Positions 15,442 through 23,277 of a stretch of 64,000 nucleotides of DNA are shown here, piece by piece. Under the pieces are notes generated by a model. It saw nothing but the letters and a program-made list of their open reading frames with translations, searched no databases and was not told the origin of the DNA. The stretch is taken from NCBI RefSeq assembly GCF_900100955.1, contig NZ_FNCC01000016.1:1-64000 (forward strand), given 5' to 3'. The stretch's first letter is position 1, and each line of letters begins with the position of its first letter. This DNA comes from Lentzea fradiae (lineage in GTDB: Bacteria > Actinomycetota > Actinomycetes > Mycobacteriales > Pseudonocardiaceae). Position numbers and translations under genes: made by a program.

Positions 15442-16530
15442 ATGACGAGCGAGTTGCCTTTCACCCGGACTCCCCACCCGCACCCGGCGACCCCGGAGCG
15501 GGTAGCGGAGGTACTTGCGAAGCCGGGCTTCGGGCAGCACTTCACCGACCACATGGTGACGATCCGCTGGAATCGCGAGCAGGGCTGGCACGACGCCGAA
15601 GTCGGCCCGTACTCCCCCCTCGCGCTGGACCCCGCGGCAATGGTGCTGCACTACGGCCAAGCGATCTTCGAAGGGCTCAAGGCGTACCGCCAGCCCGACG
15701 GTTCGATCGCGTCGTTCCGCCCCGCGGCCAACGCCGAGCGCTTCCGCCTCTCGGCCCGCCGCATGGCGATGCCCGAGCTCCCCGACGAGCTCTTCCTCTC
15801 CTCGGTGCGGCAGCTGCTCGCGGTCGACAGCCGCTGGGTGCCCTCGGCCGAGGAGGAGTCCCTCTACCTGCGGCCGTTCATGATCTCGACGGAGAAGGGC
15901 CTCGGCGTGCGACCCGCGTCCGAGTACCTCTACGTGCTGATCGCCTCCCCCGCCGGCTCCTACTTCTCCGGCGGGATCCGCCCGGTGAGCGTGTGGCTCT
16001 CGACCGAGTACGTCCGCGCGGCCCCCGGCGGCACCGGTGCAGCCAAGTTCGCCGGCAACTACGCCGCGTCCCTCGTGGCGCAGGCGCAGGCCGCCGACAA
16101 GGGCTGCGACCAGGTCGTCTGGCTCGACGCGGTGGAACGCCGCTGGGTCGAGGAGATGGGCGGCATGAACCTGTTCTTCGTCTTCGGCGACAAGGTCGTC
16201 ACCCCGGAGCTGACCGGCACGCTGCTGCCCGGCATCACCCGCAGCTCACTGCTCCAGCTCGCCTCCGACCTCGGCCTGACCGTCGAGGAGCGCCGCATCT
16301 CGACCGACGAGTGGGAAAAGGCCAGCGCCTCCGGTGAGCTCACCGAGGTCTTCGCCTGCGGCACGGCCGCGGTCATCACGCCGGTCGGCCACGTCAAGCA
16401 CGCCGGTGGCGAGTTCGACATCGCGGGCGGCGCCACCGGACCGGTGACGATGAAGCTGCGCGAGCGCCTGACCGGCCTCCAGCACGGCCACGCCGCCGAC
16501 GACCACGGCTGGATGACCAAGCTCGGTTAG
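15442..16530 (+). CDS. ilvE: Branched-chain amino acid aminotransferase
   Basis: 362-residue class IV PLP aminotransferase, last step of Ile/Leu/Val synthesis. GGTGAAKFAGNYAASL carries the Schiff-base Lys, and VEEMGGMNLFFVF with LLPGITRSSLLQLASDLG are hallmark phosphate and cofactor-binding segments. ATG 15442 (MTSELPFTRTPHP) is the normal family start; the frame extends to 15394 without support. It is convergent with cobS. Confidence 0.95.
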   Translation: MTSELPFTRTPHPHPATPERVAEVLAKPGFGQHFTDHMVTIRWNREQGWHDAEVGPYSPLALDPAAMVLHYGQAIFEGLKAYRQPDGSIASFRPAANAERFRLSARRMAMPELPDELFLSSVRQLLAVDSRWVPSAEEESLYLRPFMISTEKGLGVRPASEYLYVLIASPAGSYFSGGIRPVSVWLSTEYVRAAPGGTGAAKFAGNYAASLVAQAQAADKGCDQVVWLDAVERRWVEEMGGMNLFFVFGDKVVTPELTGTLLPGITRSSLLQLASDLGLTVEERRISTDEWEKASASGELTEVFACGTAAVITPVGHVKHAGGEFDIAGGATGPVTMKLRERLTGLQHGHAADDHGWMTKLG

Positions 16531-17228
16531 GCGATCACCAGCACGGCCAGGAGCGCGATCTCGGCGGCGGCACCGAGCACGTCACCGGTGACGCCGCCGA
16601 ACCGCTTCCCCGTGTGCCTCACCAGCAGCCAGACGAGCGCACCCGCGACGACGACGGCGACGACCGCCCGTGACCCGAGCGGAACCGCCGCGACCGCCAG
16701 CACCACCCACGTGCCGGCGACGAGCAACGGGTGCTGTGTGCCCGCCACGAGCGCACCGAGTCCTTCGGGCCGTGCGGCGGGCACACCTCGCAGGCAGCAG
16801 ATCCCGAACGCGGCGCGGCTCGTCGCGAACGCGAGCACGACGACGCCCCAGTCGGCGTGGGGGATCGCCGCGGCCTGCGCGCCGAGCACGACGATGAGCG
16901 TGACGACGCCGAACGGTCCGGCGCCGCCGTCCTTCATGACCTTCAACGCCCGCTCGGGCGGCCCGTAGCAACCGAGCCCGTCGGCGACGTCGGCGAGCCC
17001 GTCGACGTGCATGCCACGGGTGACGAGCGCGACGACGCCGACGACCAGGAACCCGGCCACGAGCGCCGATATATTGGATATCGCGAGCAACTTGAGCGCG
17101 ACGACCGCGAACGCGCCGAGCAACACGCCGACGAACGGCGTCCAGGCGATGGCCCGTCCCGCCGCTGTGCGGTCGACGTCGTCGACGCGCAGCGGCAGGA
17201 CCGTCAGCCAGCTGAGCGCGAGCTTCAT
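16527..17228 (-). CDS. cobS: Adenosylcobinamide-GDP ribazoletransferase (cobalamin synthase)
   Basis: 233-residue polytopic membrane protein that joins adenosylcobinamide-GDP and alpha-ribazole, the last step of nucleotide-loop assembly. MKLALSWLTVLPL, FVGVLLGAF, RGMHVDGLADVADGLG (Asp-rich metal site) and KDGGAGPFGVV are family motifs. Start overlaps the cobT stop by four bases. Residues LAISNISAL in the second membrane helix are written with ATA codons by an embedded GATATATTGGATATC palindrome at 17068–17082. Confidence 0.92.
   Translation of the reverse strand: MKLALSWLTVLPLRVDDVDRTAAGRAIAWTPFVGVLLGAFAVVALKLLAISNISALVAGFLVVGVVALVTRGMHVDGLADVADGLGCYGPPERALKVMKDGGAGPFGVVTLIVVLGAQAAAIPHADWGVVVLAFATSRAAFGICCLRGVPAARPEGLGALVAGTQHPLLVAGTWVVLAVAAVPLGSRAVVAVVVAGALVWLLVRHTGKRFGGVTGDVLGAAAEIALLAVLVIA
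17068..17082. repeat. GATATC-family palindrome inside cobS
   Basis: GATATATTGGATATC, identical to the copy in the metallopeptidase gene at 41769–41783. On the coding strand it is read Ile-Ser-Asn-Ile-Ser with two ATA codons. Confidence 0.85.
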
Positions 17229-18268
17229 TCCCTGTTCGTGATCCCGGCGCTTTCGAACGTCGCCATCTCCGCGAGCACCTTCACCGCCGAGACGAGCAAC
17301 GGCAGCGCCGCCACCGCGCCGGAACCCTCGCCGAGCCGCATCTCGAACTCGAGCAGAGGCTTCAGGTTGAGGTGCCCGAGCGCGATCGCGTGGGCGGGCT
17401 CCGCCGACTGGTGCCCGGCCACCCACCACTCGCGCGCCCCCGGCGCCAGCTCCTCGGCGACGACGGCGGCGGCGCCGACGACGACGCCGTCCAGCAGGAC
17501 CGGGGTCTTGCGCACGGCGGCCTGGGCGAGGAACCCGGCCATCGCGGCGATGTCCGCGCCACCGGCAGTGGCGAGCAGCGCCGTCGGGTCGCTGATGACC
17601 AGCCGGGCCCGGCGCAGCGCGTCGCGGATCGCCGCCGTCTTGCGCATCCACGCCTGGTCGTCGATGCCGGTGCCGCGCCCGACGACCGCGACGGGCTCCG
17701 ACCCGGTCAGCGACGCGATCAGCACGGCGGCGGGCGTCGTGTTGCCGATGCCCATGTCGCCCGCGATCAGCACGTCCGCGCCCGCGTCGACCTCCTCGTC
17801 GGCGACCGCCCGGCCGGCCGCGATGGCCAGTTCGCACTGCTCGCGGGTCAGCGCGTCCTCGCGGTCGATCGACCCGGACGACCGGCGCACCTTGTGCGTG
17901 CTGACCGCGGTGGGGGTGTCGGCGTCCACGGCCATGTCGACGACCCGCACGGTGGCACCCGCGACCTGTGCGAGCACGTTCACGGCGGCGCCGCCGGTGA
18001 GGAAGTTCGCGACCATCTGGCCGGTGACCTCGCTCGGGTACGCCGACACGCCCTGCGCGGTGACGCCGTGGTCACCGGCGAAGACGACGACCCGCGGCCG
18101 CACGAACGGCTTCGGCGGCACGACGCCCTGGCAGGCCGCGACCCAGTTGCCCAGGTCCTCCAGCCGTCCGAGGGAGCCGACGGGCTTGGTCAGCACCGCG
18201 TGCCGTGCCTCTGCCTCGCGCAGAACGGCCTCGTCCGGCGGTTCAACCGGCGGGAACTCGGTGCTCAC
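17225..18268 (-). CDS. cobT: Nicotinate-nucleotide–dimethylbenzimidazole phosphoribosyltransferase
   Basis: 347 residues. CobT makes alpha-ribazole phosphate from dimethylbenzimidazole. Diagnostic segments: TKPVGSLGRLEDLGNWVAACQG (residues about 28–50), VFAGDHGVTAQGVSAYPSEVTGQMVANFLTGGAAVNVLA, LIAGDMGIGNTTPAAVLIA and the C-terminal catalytic Glu in LLEFEMRLGEGSGA. It sits between cobU and cobS with a four-base overlap to cobS, forming a cobUTS operon. Confidence 0.95.
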   Translation of the reverse strand: MSTEFPPVEPPDEAVLREAEARHAVLTKPVGSLGRLEDLGNWVAACQGVVPPKPFVRPRVVVFAGDHGVTAQGVSAYPSEVTGQMVANFLTGGAAVNVLAQVAGATVRVVDMAVDADTPTAVSTHKVRRSSGSIDREDALTREQCELAIAAGRAVADEEVDAGADVLIAGDMGIGNTTPAAVLIASLTGSEPVAVVGRGTGIDDQAWMRKTAAIRDALRRARLVISDPTALLATAGGADIAAMAGFLAQAAVRKTPVLLDGVVVGAAAVVAEELAPGAREWWVAGHQSAEPAHAIALGHLNLKPLLEFEMRLGEGSGAVAALPLLVSAVKVLAEMATFESAGITNRE

Positions 18269-18278
18269 CTGTCGCTCC

Positions 18279-18818
18279 TTAACGCAGTTTCAGCGGAATG
18301 CCCGCGACGAGCAACGTGACCTCGTCGCACACCTCGGCGACACGCGCGTTGAGCGCGCCGAGGTGGTCGCGGAAGAGTCTGCCTGAACGCGTGGACGGGA
18401 TGACGCCGAGGCCGACCTCCGCCGTCACCAGCACCAACCGCGTCCGGCAGGTGGCGACCGAACGCACGAGCGCGTCGACGTGGCTCTCGACCGCGTCCTG
18501 GGCCTTGCCCTCCCACGCGTGGTGGTCGTCGAGCACGCCGACCAGCCACGTCGACAGGTCGTCGACCAGGATCGGCGGGTCGTCGTACGAGGTCGCCGTG
18601 AGCAAGGCGGGCAGGTCGGACGGGGCCGCGGCCTCGACCGTGTGCCAGGTGGCGGGGCGACGCGCGACGTGCAGCGCGATGCGGTCGTCCCAGTCCGTGT
18701 CGTCCGGATATCGGCGCGCGGTGGCGACGTAGGTCACGGTCGCTTCGGTGAGCAGACCTTCCGCGTGCGCTGACTTGCCGGAACGCGCTCCTCCGAGCAC
18801 GAGCGTGCGTGATGACAA
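18279..18818 (-). CDS. cobU: Adenosylcobinamide kinase / adenosylcobinamide-phosphate guanylyltransferase
   Basis: 179 residues. The P-loop LVLGGARSGKS (residues 7–16), the guanylylated His in the DDRIALHVARRP helix and ETVEVGLGV-like VTAEVGLGVIPSTRSGRLFRDHLG are family features. It phosphorylates then guanylylates adenosylcobinamide before CobS. First gene of the cobUTS operon, 10 bases upstream of cobT. A GGATATC half-palindrome (18706–18712) lies within it at RRYPDD. Confidence 0.93.
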   Translation of the reverse strand: MSSRTLVLGGARSGKSAHAEGLLTEATVTYVATARRYPDDTDWDDRIALHVARRPATWHTVEAAAPSDLPALLTATSYDDPPILVDDLSTWLVGVLDDHHAWEGKAQDAVESHVDALVRSVATCRTRLVLVTAEVGLGVIPSTRSGRLFRDHLGALNARVAEVCDEVTLLVAGIPLKLR

Positions 18819-18834
18819 GAGTTAGCCTTCGTCC

Positions 18835-19035
18835 ATGGAATACCGCTGGCGCTACCAGGATGCACACGGACACGACGTCACGGGCCCGGATGTGACGTTC
18901 GCGGACCAGACCGAGGCGGAGGAGTGGTTCGGCGCCGCGTGGCGTGACCTGCTCGACGCCGGTGTCGACCAGGTCACGCTGCTGCGTGCGGAGTCGGAGG
19001 TGTACGGCCCGATGAGCCTGCACCCCGCGGGCTGA
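18835..19035 (+). CDS. Small conserved protein of unknown function
   Basis: 66 acidic residues (MEYRWRYQDAHGHDVTGPDVTFADQTEAEEWFGAAWRDLLDAGVDQVTLLRAESEVYGPMSLHPAG). Soluble, with no known motif. Divergent from cobU with a 16-base gap; its stop directly abuts the stop of the aldo/keto reductase. It looks like a common actinobacterial small hypothetical. Confidence 0.65.
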   Translation: MEYRWRYQDAHGHDVTGPDVTFADQTEAEEWFGAAWRDLLDAGVDQVTLLRAESEVYGPMSLHPAG

Positions 19036-20022
19036 TCAGCCCTGGGCGGTGAGCCTCGGGTCGTCGGTGACGACGCCCTCGAGGACCGCGTCGATCTCCT
19101 TCAGCATGTCGTCGGTGATCTCGACGTCGATGGCCTTGACGTTCTCGACGACCTGCTCGGGACGCGAGGCGCCGATGATCGCGGACGCGACGTTCGGGTT
19201 CTTCAGCACCCACGCGATGGCGAGCTGCGCCAGCGTGACGCCCGCGCCCTCGGCGATCGGCTTGAGCTTCTGGACCGCGTTGAGCACGTCGTCGCGCATC
19301 CAGCGTTCGATCATCTTCGAGCCGCGCTCGTCGGCCAGGCGCGAGCCCGCCGGTGCCTCGGCGCCCGGCAGGTACTTGCCGGTCAGGATGCCCTGGGCGA
19401 TGGGGGAGAAGACGATCTGGCTGATGCCCTCGCGCTCGCAGACCGGGACGACCTGCGGCTCGATGACGCGCCACAGCATCGAGTACTGCGGCTGGTGCGA
19501 GATGAGCGGCACCCGCAGCTCACGGGCCAGCTCGGCGCCGCGGGTGATCTGCTCGGCGGTCCACTCGGAGACGCCGACGTAGAGGACCTTGCCCTGGCGG
19601 ACGAGGTCGGCGAACGCCAGCATCGTCTCCTCCAGCGGCACGGAGTGGTCGTACCGGTGGGCCTGGTAGAGGTCGAGGTAGTCGGTCTGCAGGCGCTTCA
19701 AGGAGGCGTTGGCCGACTCCGTGATGTGCTTGCGGCCGAGACCGCGGTCGTTGGGGCCACCGGGGCCCGTCGGCCAGTAGCACTTGGTCAGGATCTCCAA
19801 GGACTCCCGCCGCTCGCCCTTGAGCGCCCTGCCGAGCACCGACTCCGCGGCGGTGTTCGCGTAGACGTCGGCGGTGTCGAAGGTGGTGATCCCCGACTCC
19901 AGTGCCGCCTTCACGCAGGCGTGCGCCTGCTCCTCCTCGATCTGGGAGCCGTGGGTGAGCCAGTTGCCGTAGGAGATCTCGCTGATGGACAGGCCGCTGC
20001 GGCCGAGACGACGGAACTTCAT
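19036..20022 (-). CDS. Aldo/keto reductase
   Basis: 328-residue TIM-barrel NADPH-dependent reductase of the Kv-beta-like group. FDTADVYANTAAESVLGRAL holds the catalytic Asp/Tyr, LEILTKCYWP the Lys, and DLYQAHRYDHSVPLEET the His. VGVSEWTAEQI and AIIGASRPEQVVENV are the cofactor-binding end. ATG 20022 (MKFRRLGRSGLSISEISYG) is the family start; the open frame extends much further without homology. Confidence 0.92.
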   Translation of the reverse strand: MKFRRLGRSGLSISEISYGNWLTHGSQIEEEQAHACVKAALESGITTFDTADVYANTAAESVLGRALKGERRESLEILTKCYWPTGPGGPNDRGLGRKHITESANASLKRLQTDYLDLYQAHRYDHSVPLEETMLAFADLVRQGKVLYVGVSEWTAEQITRGAELARELRVPLISHQPQYSMLWRVIEPQVVPVCEREGISQIVFSPIAQGILTGKYLPGAEAPAGSRLADERGSKMIERWMRDDVLNAVQKLKPIAEGAGVTLAQLAIAWVLKNPNVASAIIGASRPEQVVENVKAIDVEITDDMLKEIDAVLEGVVTDDPRLTAQG

Positions 20023-20054
20023 GCGGCCGAGCTTAGCCGAAATCGTTCGTGCTG

Positions 20055-20669
20055 CTAAAGACTTTCGGGTGCCCGCCAGACCAGCGAGTACCGCCAGAAC
20101 ACGCGCCTGCGCACACGGGCACCGGGAACGATCTCCGCGGCCGCGGCGCGGATCTCCGGCAGCGTCGGCGCCGTCATCACCATCGGCATCTCGGGGTCGT
20201 GCGGCTTGCCGCCGGTGCCCCTGACGGCCTTCGCGAGGCCGACGACGGCGTTCGCGGGCAGCGTGAACGCCTCTACCGCGCGGTCCGCCGGTGTTGACAG
20301 GCGGTAGAGACCGACGACGACCAGCAGCCCGCCCGGCGCCGTCAGCGCGGCGAGCCGGGCCAAACCCTCCCGCAACGGCAGGTGGTGCAGGCTCGCCTCG
20401 GCGGTGACGACGTCGTAGCGGCCGAGGTCGTGGGTGAGCACGTCGCCGTGGACCCACCGCACCCGGTCACTCGTCGCGCTCGCGCGTTCGATCATGCGCG
20501 CGCTGGCGTCGATCGCGGTGACCTCGCGGGCATCGACGGACCGTGCCAGTGCGCCCAGCCCGCAGCCGACGTCGAGCGCCGAACCGGCCCCGGACGGCAA
20601 CTGCCGGAGCAGCCAGCGGCGGTACCACGCGTTGTGGTCCCACCGCAGCCTCTCCGGCAGCTGGAGCAC
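20055..20669 (-). CDS. Class I SAM-dependent methyltransferase
   Basis: 204 residues. ALDVGCGLGALAR is the SAM motif I, VTAIDAS the acidic motif II loop, YDVVTAEASLHHLPL motif post-II. The substrate is unknown. GTG start at 20669, six bases after the end of the DUF3043 gene, so the two are probably cotranscribed. Confidence 0.82.
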   Translation of the reverse strand: MLQLPERLRWDHNAWYRRWLLRQLPSGAGSALDVGCGLGALARSVDAREVTAIDASARMIERASATSDRVRWVHGDVLTHDLGRYDVVTAEASLHHLPLREGLARLAALTAPGGLLVVVGLYRLSTPADRAVEAFTLPANAVVGLAKAVRGTGGKPHDPEMPMVMTAPTLPEIRAAAAEIVPGARVRRRVFWRYSLVWRAPESL

Positions 20670-20675
20670 CCGGTG

Positions 20676-21302
20676 CTACTTGATCGACTCGCCCGGCTTC
20701 ACGCGCGGCTTGGGCACCCGCAGGCGCCGCAGCTGGCTCGCGCGGATGAACGAGTACCAGCCGATGGAGATGCCCTTGATCGGCTCCGCGGGGAACTTCG
20801 CCCGCACCTTGCGCGTGACGATCCGGCCCAGGATGAAGCCCTCGACGACCATCGCGATCAGCATGAACGTCGTCGCGAGCGTCGCGTACCGCTGCACCGC
20901 CAGCGACGGCGTGAGCAACGCCACGAAAACCAGGATCGCGAGCGGCATGAACAGGCCCATGAGGTTGCGCCGCGAGTCGACCAGGTCGCGGATGTACGCC
21001 TTGACCGGGCCCCGGTCGCGGGGCAGCAGGTACTTGTCCTCGCCCGCCATCATCCGCTGCCGGCGCTCGGTGGCGGCGGCACGGCGCTCTTCCTTGCTCA
21101 CCTTGTTGCCGCGCATGCGCTTGAACGCCTCGCGCTGGGTGCGGGGCGGCGGCGGGACGGGACCCGAACGCCGGGCCTGGGCCTCGCGTCGCTTGGGCGT
21201 GGGCCTGCCCTTGCCCGCGGTGCGGGTGGACTCGGCGACCTCGGCGGCAGCCTCGGTGGGCGGGGCTTCGGTGTCGGCGGAGTTGCGGCGCAAGAACCTC
21301 AC
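20676..21302 (-). CDS. DUF3043 family membrane protein
   Basis: 208 residues: a charged Pro/Arg-rich N-terminal half (GKGRPTPKRREAQARRSG, then KRMRGNKVSKEERRAA), two transmembrane helices (LMGLFMPLAILVFVALL and YATLATTFMLIAMVVEGFILG) and a basic tail. This matches the actinobacterial DUF3043 family, whose function is unknown. GTG 21302 was chosen because MRFLRR-type starts are usual. It is divergent from glycerate kinase across only 42 bases. Confidence 0.82.
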   Translation of the reverse strand: MRFLRRNSADTEAPPTEAAAEVAESTRTAGKGRPTPKRREAQARRSGPVPPPPRTQREAFKRMRGNKVSKEERRAAATERRQRMMAGEDKYLLPRDRGPVKAYIRDLVDSRRNLMGLFMPLAILVFVALLTPSLAVQRYATLATTFMLIAMVVEGFILGRIVTRKVRAKFPAEPIKGISIGWYSFIRASQLRRLRVPKPRVKPGESIK

Positions 21303-21344
21303 GGCACCAGGGTAGGACAGCGGGCTTTCTGTACCTTTCGCGAG

Positions 21345-22379
21345 GTGCGCGTACTCATTGCTCCGGACTGCTTCGGCGGCACCATGACCGCCCGCGAGGC
21401 CGCTGACGCCATCGCCACCGGCTGGACCGACGCCAAGCCCGGCGACGTCGTCGTCCAGCGCCCGCTCGCCGACGGAGGTCCCGGTTTCGTCGACGTCCTG
21501 CACGCCGCCCTCGACGGTGATATCCGATATATCAGCGTGACGGGCCCGCTCGGCGACCCCGTCGGCGCGCGCTGGCTCAGCGCGGACGTCGACGGCCGCC
21601 GCGTCGCCTACGTCGAGTCCGCCGAGGCGTGCGGCCTGCACCTCATCCCCGCGGACCGGCGTGCCGAGTCGTGCGAGACGGCGACGACGCGAGGTGTCGG
21701 CGAGATCATCGCGGCGGCGGCCGCGGACAGCGACGTCATCGTCGTCGGCCTCGGCGGCTCCGGCACGACGGACGGCGGCGCCGGAATGCTCGCCGCGCTG
21801 TCCGACGCCGGCGTCGACCTGACTGATATATCGCTCGTCGCCGCGTCCGACGTCGAGAACCCGCTCCTCGGCCCGCACGGCGCCGCACGCACGTTCGGCC
21901 CGCAGAAGGGCGCGTCCCCCGAGGCCGTCGAACGCCTCGAAGCGAAGCTCGCCGCGATGGAGGTGCTCAAGCCCGTATCCGATATATCGGGTGCCGGTGC
22001 CGCGGGTGGCCTGGGCGCGGCACTGCTCTCGCTGGGCGCGACGGTGCAGTCCGGCGCCAACCTCGTCCGCGAGCTCTCGGGCCTGGACGCCGCGCTCGAC
22101 GACGCCGACGTCGTCATCACCGGCGAGGGCAGCTTCGACTGGCAGTCGCTGCGCGGCAAGCTCATCACCGCCGTCGCCTCGGGTGCGGCCGACCGCGGCA
22201 TCCCGTGCCTCGCCATCGCGGGCCAGGTCAGCGTCGGGCGGCGGGAGATGGGAGCGGCGGGCGTGCAGGAGGCGTACTCGGTCTCCGAGCACGTCGGCTC
22301 GGTCGAGAAGTCGATCGGCGACGCCCGCAACAGCCTGATCGCGACGGCGCGGCACGTCGCCGGCCAGTGGTCGCGTTAG
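21345..22379 (+). CDS. Glycerate kinase
   Basis: 344 residues of the GarK/GlxK-type glycerate kinase family, which phosphorylates glycerate with ATP. VRVLIAPDCFGGTMTAREAADAIATGW, RPLADGGPGFVDVL, ATTRGVGEIIAAAAADSDVIVVGLGGSGTTDGGAGML and GAGAAGGLGAALLSLGA are family segments; length is slightly short. GTG start. Three GATATC-family words lie in its reading frame at 21519, 21825 and 21981 without indels against the family pattern as I recall it. The fourth copy follows just after the stop. Confidence 0.9.
   Translation: MRVLIAPDCFGGTMTAREAADAIATGWTDAKPGDVVVQRPLADGGPGFVDVLHAALDGDIRYISVTGPLGDPVGARWLSADVDGRRVAYVESAEACGLHLIPADRRAESCETATTRGVGEIIAAAAADSDVIVVGLGGSGTTDGGAGMLAALSDAGVDLTDISLVAASDVENPLLGPHGAARTFGPQKGASPEAVERLEAKLAAMEVLKPVSDISGAGAAGGLGAALLSLGATVQSGANLVRELSGLDAALDDADVVITGEGSFDWQSLRGKLITAVASGAADRGIPCLAIAGQVSVGRREMGAAGVQEAYSVSEHVGSVEKSIGDARNSLIATARHVAGQWSR
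21518..21534. repeat. GATATC-family palindrome in glycerate kinase, copy 1
   Basis: TGATATCCGATATATCA, the complete 17-base form with TGA on each strand. Here it is in coding sequence, read Asp-Ile-Arg-Tyr-Ile-Ser, and its TGA triplets are out of frame. Confidence 0.85.
21825..21832. repeat. GATATATC word in glycerate kinase, copy 2
   Basis: GATATATC read as Thr-Asp-Ile-Ser with an ATA codon. Confidence 0.75.
21976..21990. repeat. GATATC-family palindrome in glycerate kinase, copy 3
   Basis: TATCCGATATATCGG, with the GATATATC core at 21981–21988, read Val-Ser-Asp-Ile-Ser using an ATA codon. Confidence 0.8.
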
Positions 22380-22399
22380 AGCACGGGTTCGGTCGAACT

Positions 22400-22409
22400 G
22401 ATATATCGG
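22400..22409. repeat. GATATATC word downstream of glycerate kinase
   Basis: GATATATCGG in the 170-base gap between glycerate kinase and erpA. The rest of the gap holds the probable erpA promoter; no other site was recognised. Confidence 0.7.
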
Positions 22410-22549
22410 TCGGCTCGAGCGTGGTCGACCTGACAGTTGACACCCGGGCACCACGACCCGGCCTTGTGGGAGCATGGGAGTGGAACAAGGCGGGGCACGC
22501 CCGTGTTGTGTACGGGTGAACCGCCCGCAGAGGACCTCTTAGGAGAGCC

Positions 22550-22918
22550 ATGACGACCGCTCAGGATGCCGCTTCGACCACCCAGGCGCCCAGCCACGGC
22601 GTGACGCTGACCGACGCGGCCGCCTCCAAGGCGAAGGCGCTTCTCGACCAGGAGGGCCGCGACGACATGCACCTGCGCATCGCCGTCCAGCCCGGCGGCT
22701 GCGCGGGTCTGCGCTACCAGCTGTTCTTCGACGAGCGCTCGCTCGACGGTGACGCGCTGGTCGACTTCAACGGCATGAAGGTCGCCGTTGACCGCATGAG
22801 CGCGCCGTACGTCGAAGGCGCCGTCATCGACTTCGTGGACACGATCGAGAAGCAGGGCTTCACGATCGACAACCCGAACGCCGGCGGGTCGTGCGCCTGC
22901 GGCGACTCGTTCCACTGA
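22550..22918 (+). CDS. erpA: HesB/IscA-type iron-sulfur cluster insertion protein
   Basis: 122 residues. The three A-type carrier cysteines are in VQPGGCAGLRYQLFF and the C-terminal GGSCACGDSFH. These proteins accept and pass on Fe-S clusters. An AGGAG site precedes the ATG. The M. tuberculosis counterpart (Rv2204c) occupies the same place, one gene from adoK. Confidence 0.92.
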   Translation: MTTAQDAASTTQAPSHGVTLTDAAASKAKALLDQEGRDDMHLRIAVQPGGCAGLRYQLFFDERSLDGDALVDFNGMKVAVDRMSAPYVEGAVIDFVDTIEKQGFTIDNPNAGGSCACGDSFH

Positions 22919-22930
22919 GCCAACGACGCA

Positions 22931-22973
22931 CGTGAGGCCGCGTTCCCGCACCGCTGGGGAACGCGGCCTCACG
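22931..22973. terminator. Bidirectional terminator after erpA
   Basis: CGTGAGGCCGCGTTCCC pairs perfectly with GGGAACGCGGCCTCACG (17-bp stem, 9-base loop) between convergent erpA and the 49-residue gene. Confidence 0.85.
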
Positions 22974-22987
22974 CTGTGCGGACCGGG

Positions 22988-23137
22988 TCAGACGCCGTAG
23001 TCGGCCATGCCCTCCACCTGGTGCGCGCACCGCTCGTCGACCTGCCACGGCGCGGCGCCGCGGGCAGCGGGGAGGGGGTGCTCGGGGTGGGTCAGGGCGA
23101 AGGGGAGCTGCGCGCAGTCGTCGATCAGCTCGCTCAT
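22988..23137 (-). CDS. Small protein of unknown function (49 residues)
   Basis: MSELIDDCAQLPFALTHPEH followed by an Ala/Pro stretch and WQVDERCAHQVEGMADYGV, with two cysteines. The ATG at 23137 gives this compact product; an alternative GTG at 23248 adds 37 residues overlapping the palindromes upstream of adoK and is less likely. Convergent with erpA and divergent from adoK. Confidence 0.5.
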   Translation of the reverse strand: MSELIDDCAQLPFALTHPEHPLPAARGAAPWQVDERCAHQVEGMADYGV

Positions 23138-23226
23138 CGTGGTCGCTTCGGGAGTCGTCACCACTTGACCGTATTGCGGCGCTCTGACCAGTGGTAGCCC
23201 TACCAAACGGTAGTCTTCGGAGTCGC

Positions 23227-23250
23227 ACTCACCAGGGTGAGTGATCACTC
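23227..23250. promoter_or_regulatory. Overlapping palindromes upstream of adoK
   Basis: ACTCACCagGGTGAGT (23227–23242) overlaps GAGTGATCACTC (23239–23250), giving two nested dyads sharing GAGT about 30 bases before the adoK start. The arrangement suggests a repressor operator; the regulator is unknown. Confidence 0.45.
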
Positions 23251-23277
23251 ATCGCAACATCAACAAGAGGAGCCGAC

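Noticed and set aside
18706..18712. GGATATC in cobU as a full family member
   Set aside because: Only a single half-word without its partner; it may be chance, so it is listed only as a half site.
18819..18834. Cobalamin riboswitch for the cobUTS operon
   Set aside because: The gap before cobU is only 16 bases to a divergent gene; there is no room for one.
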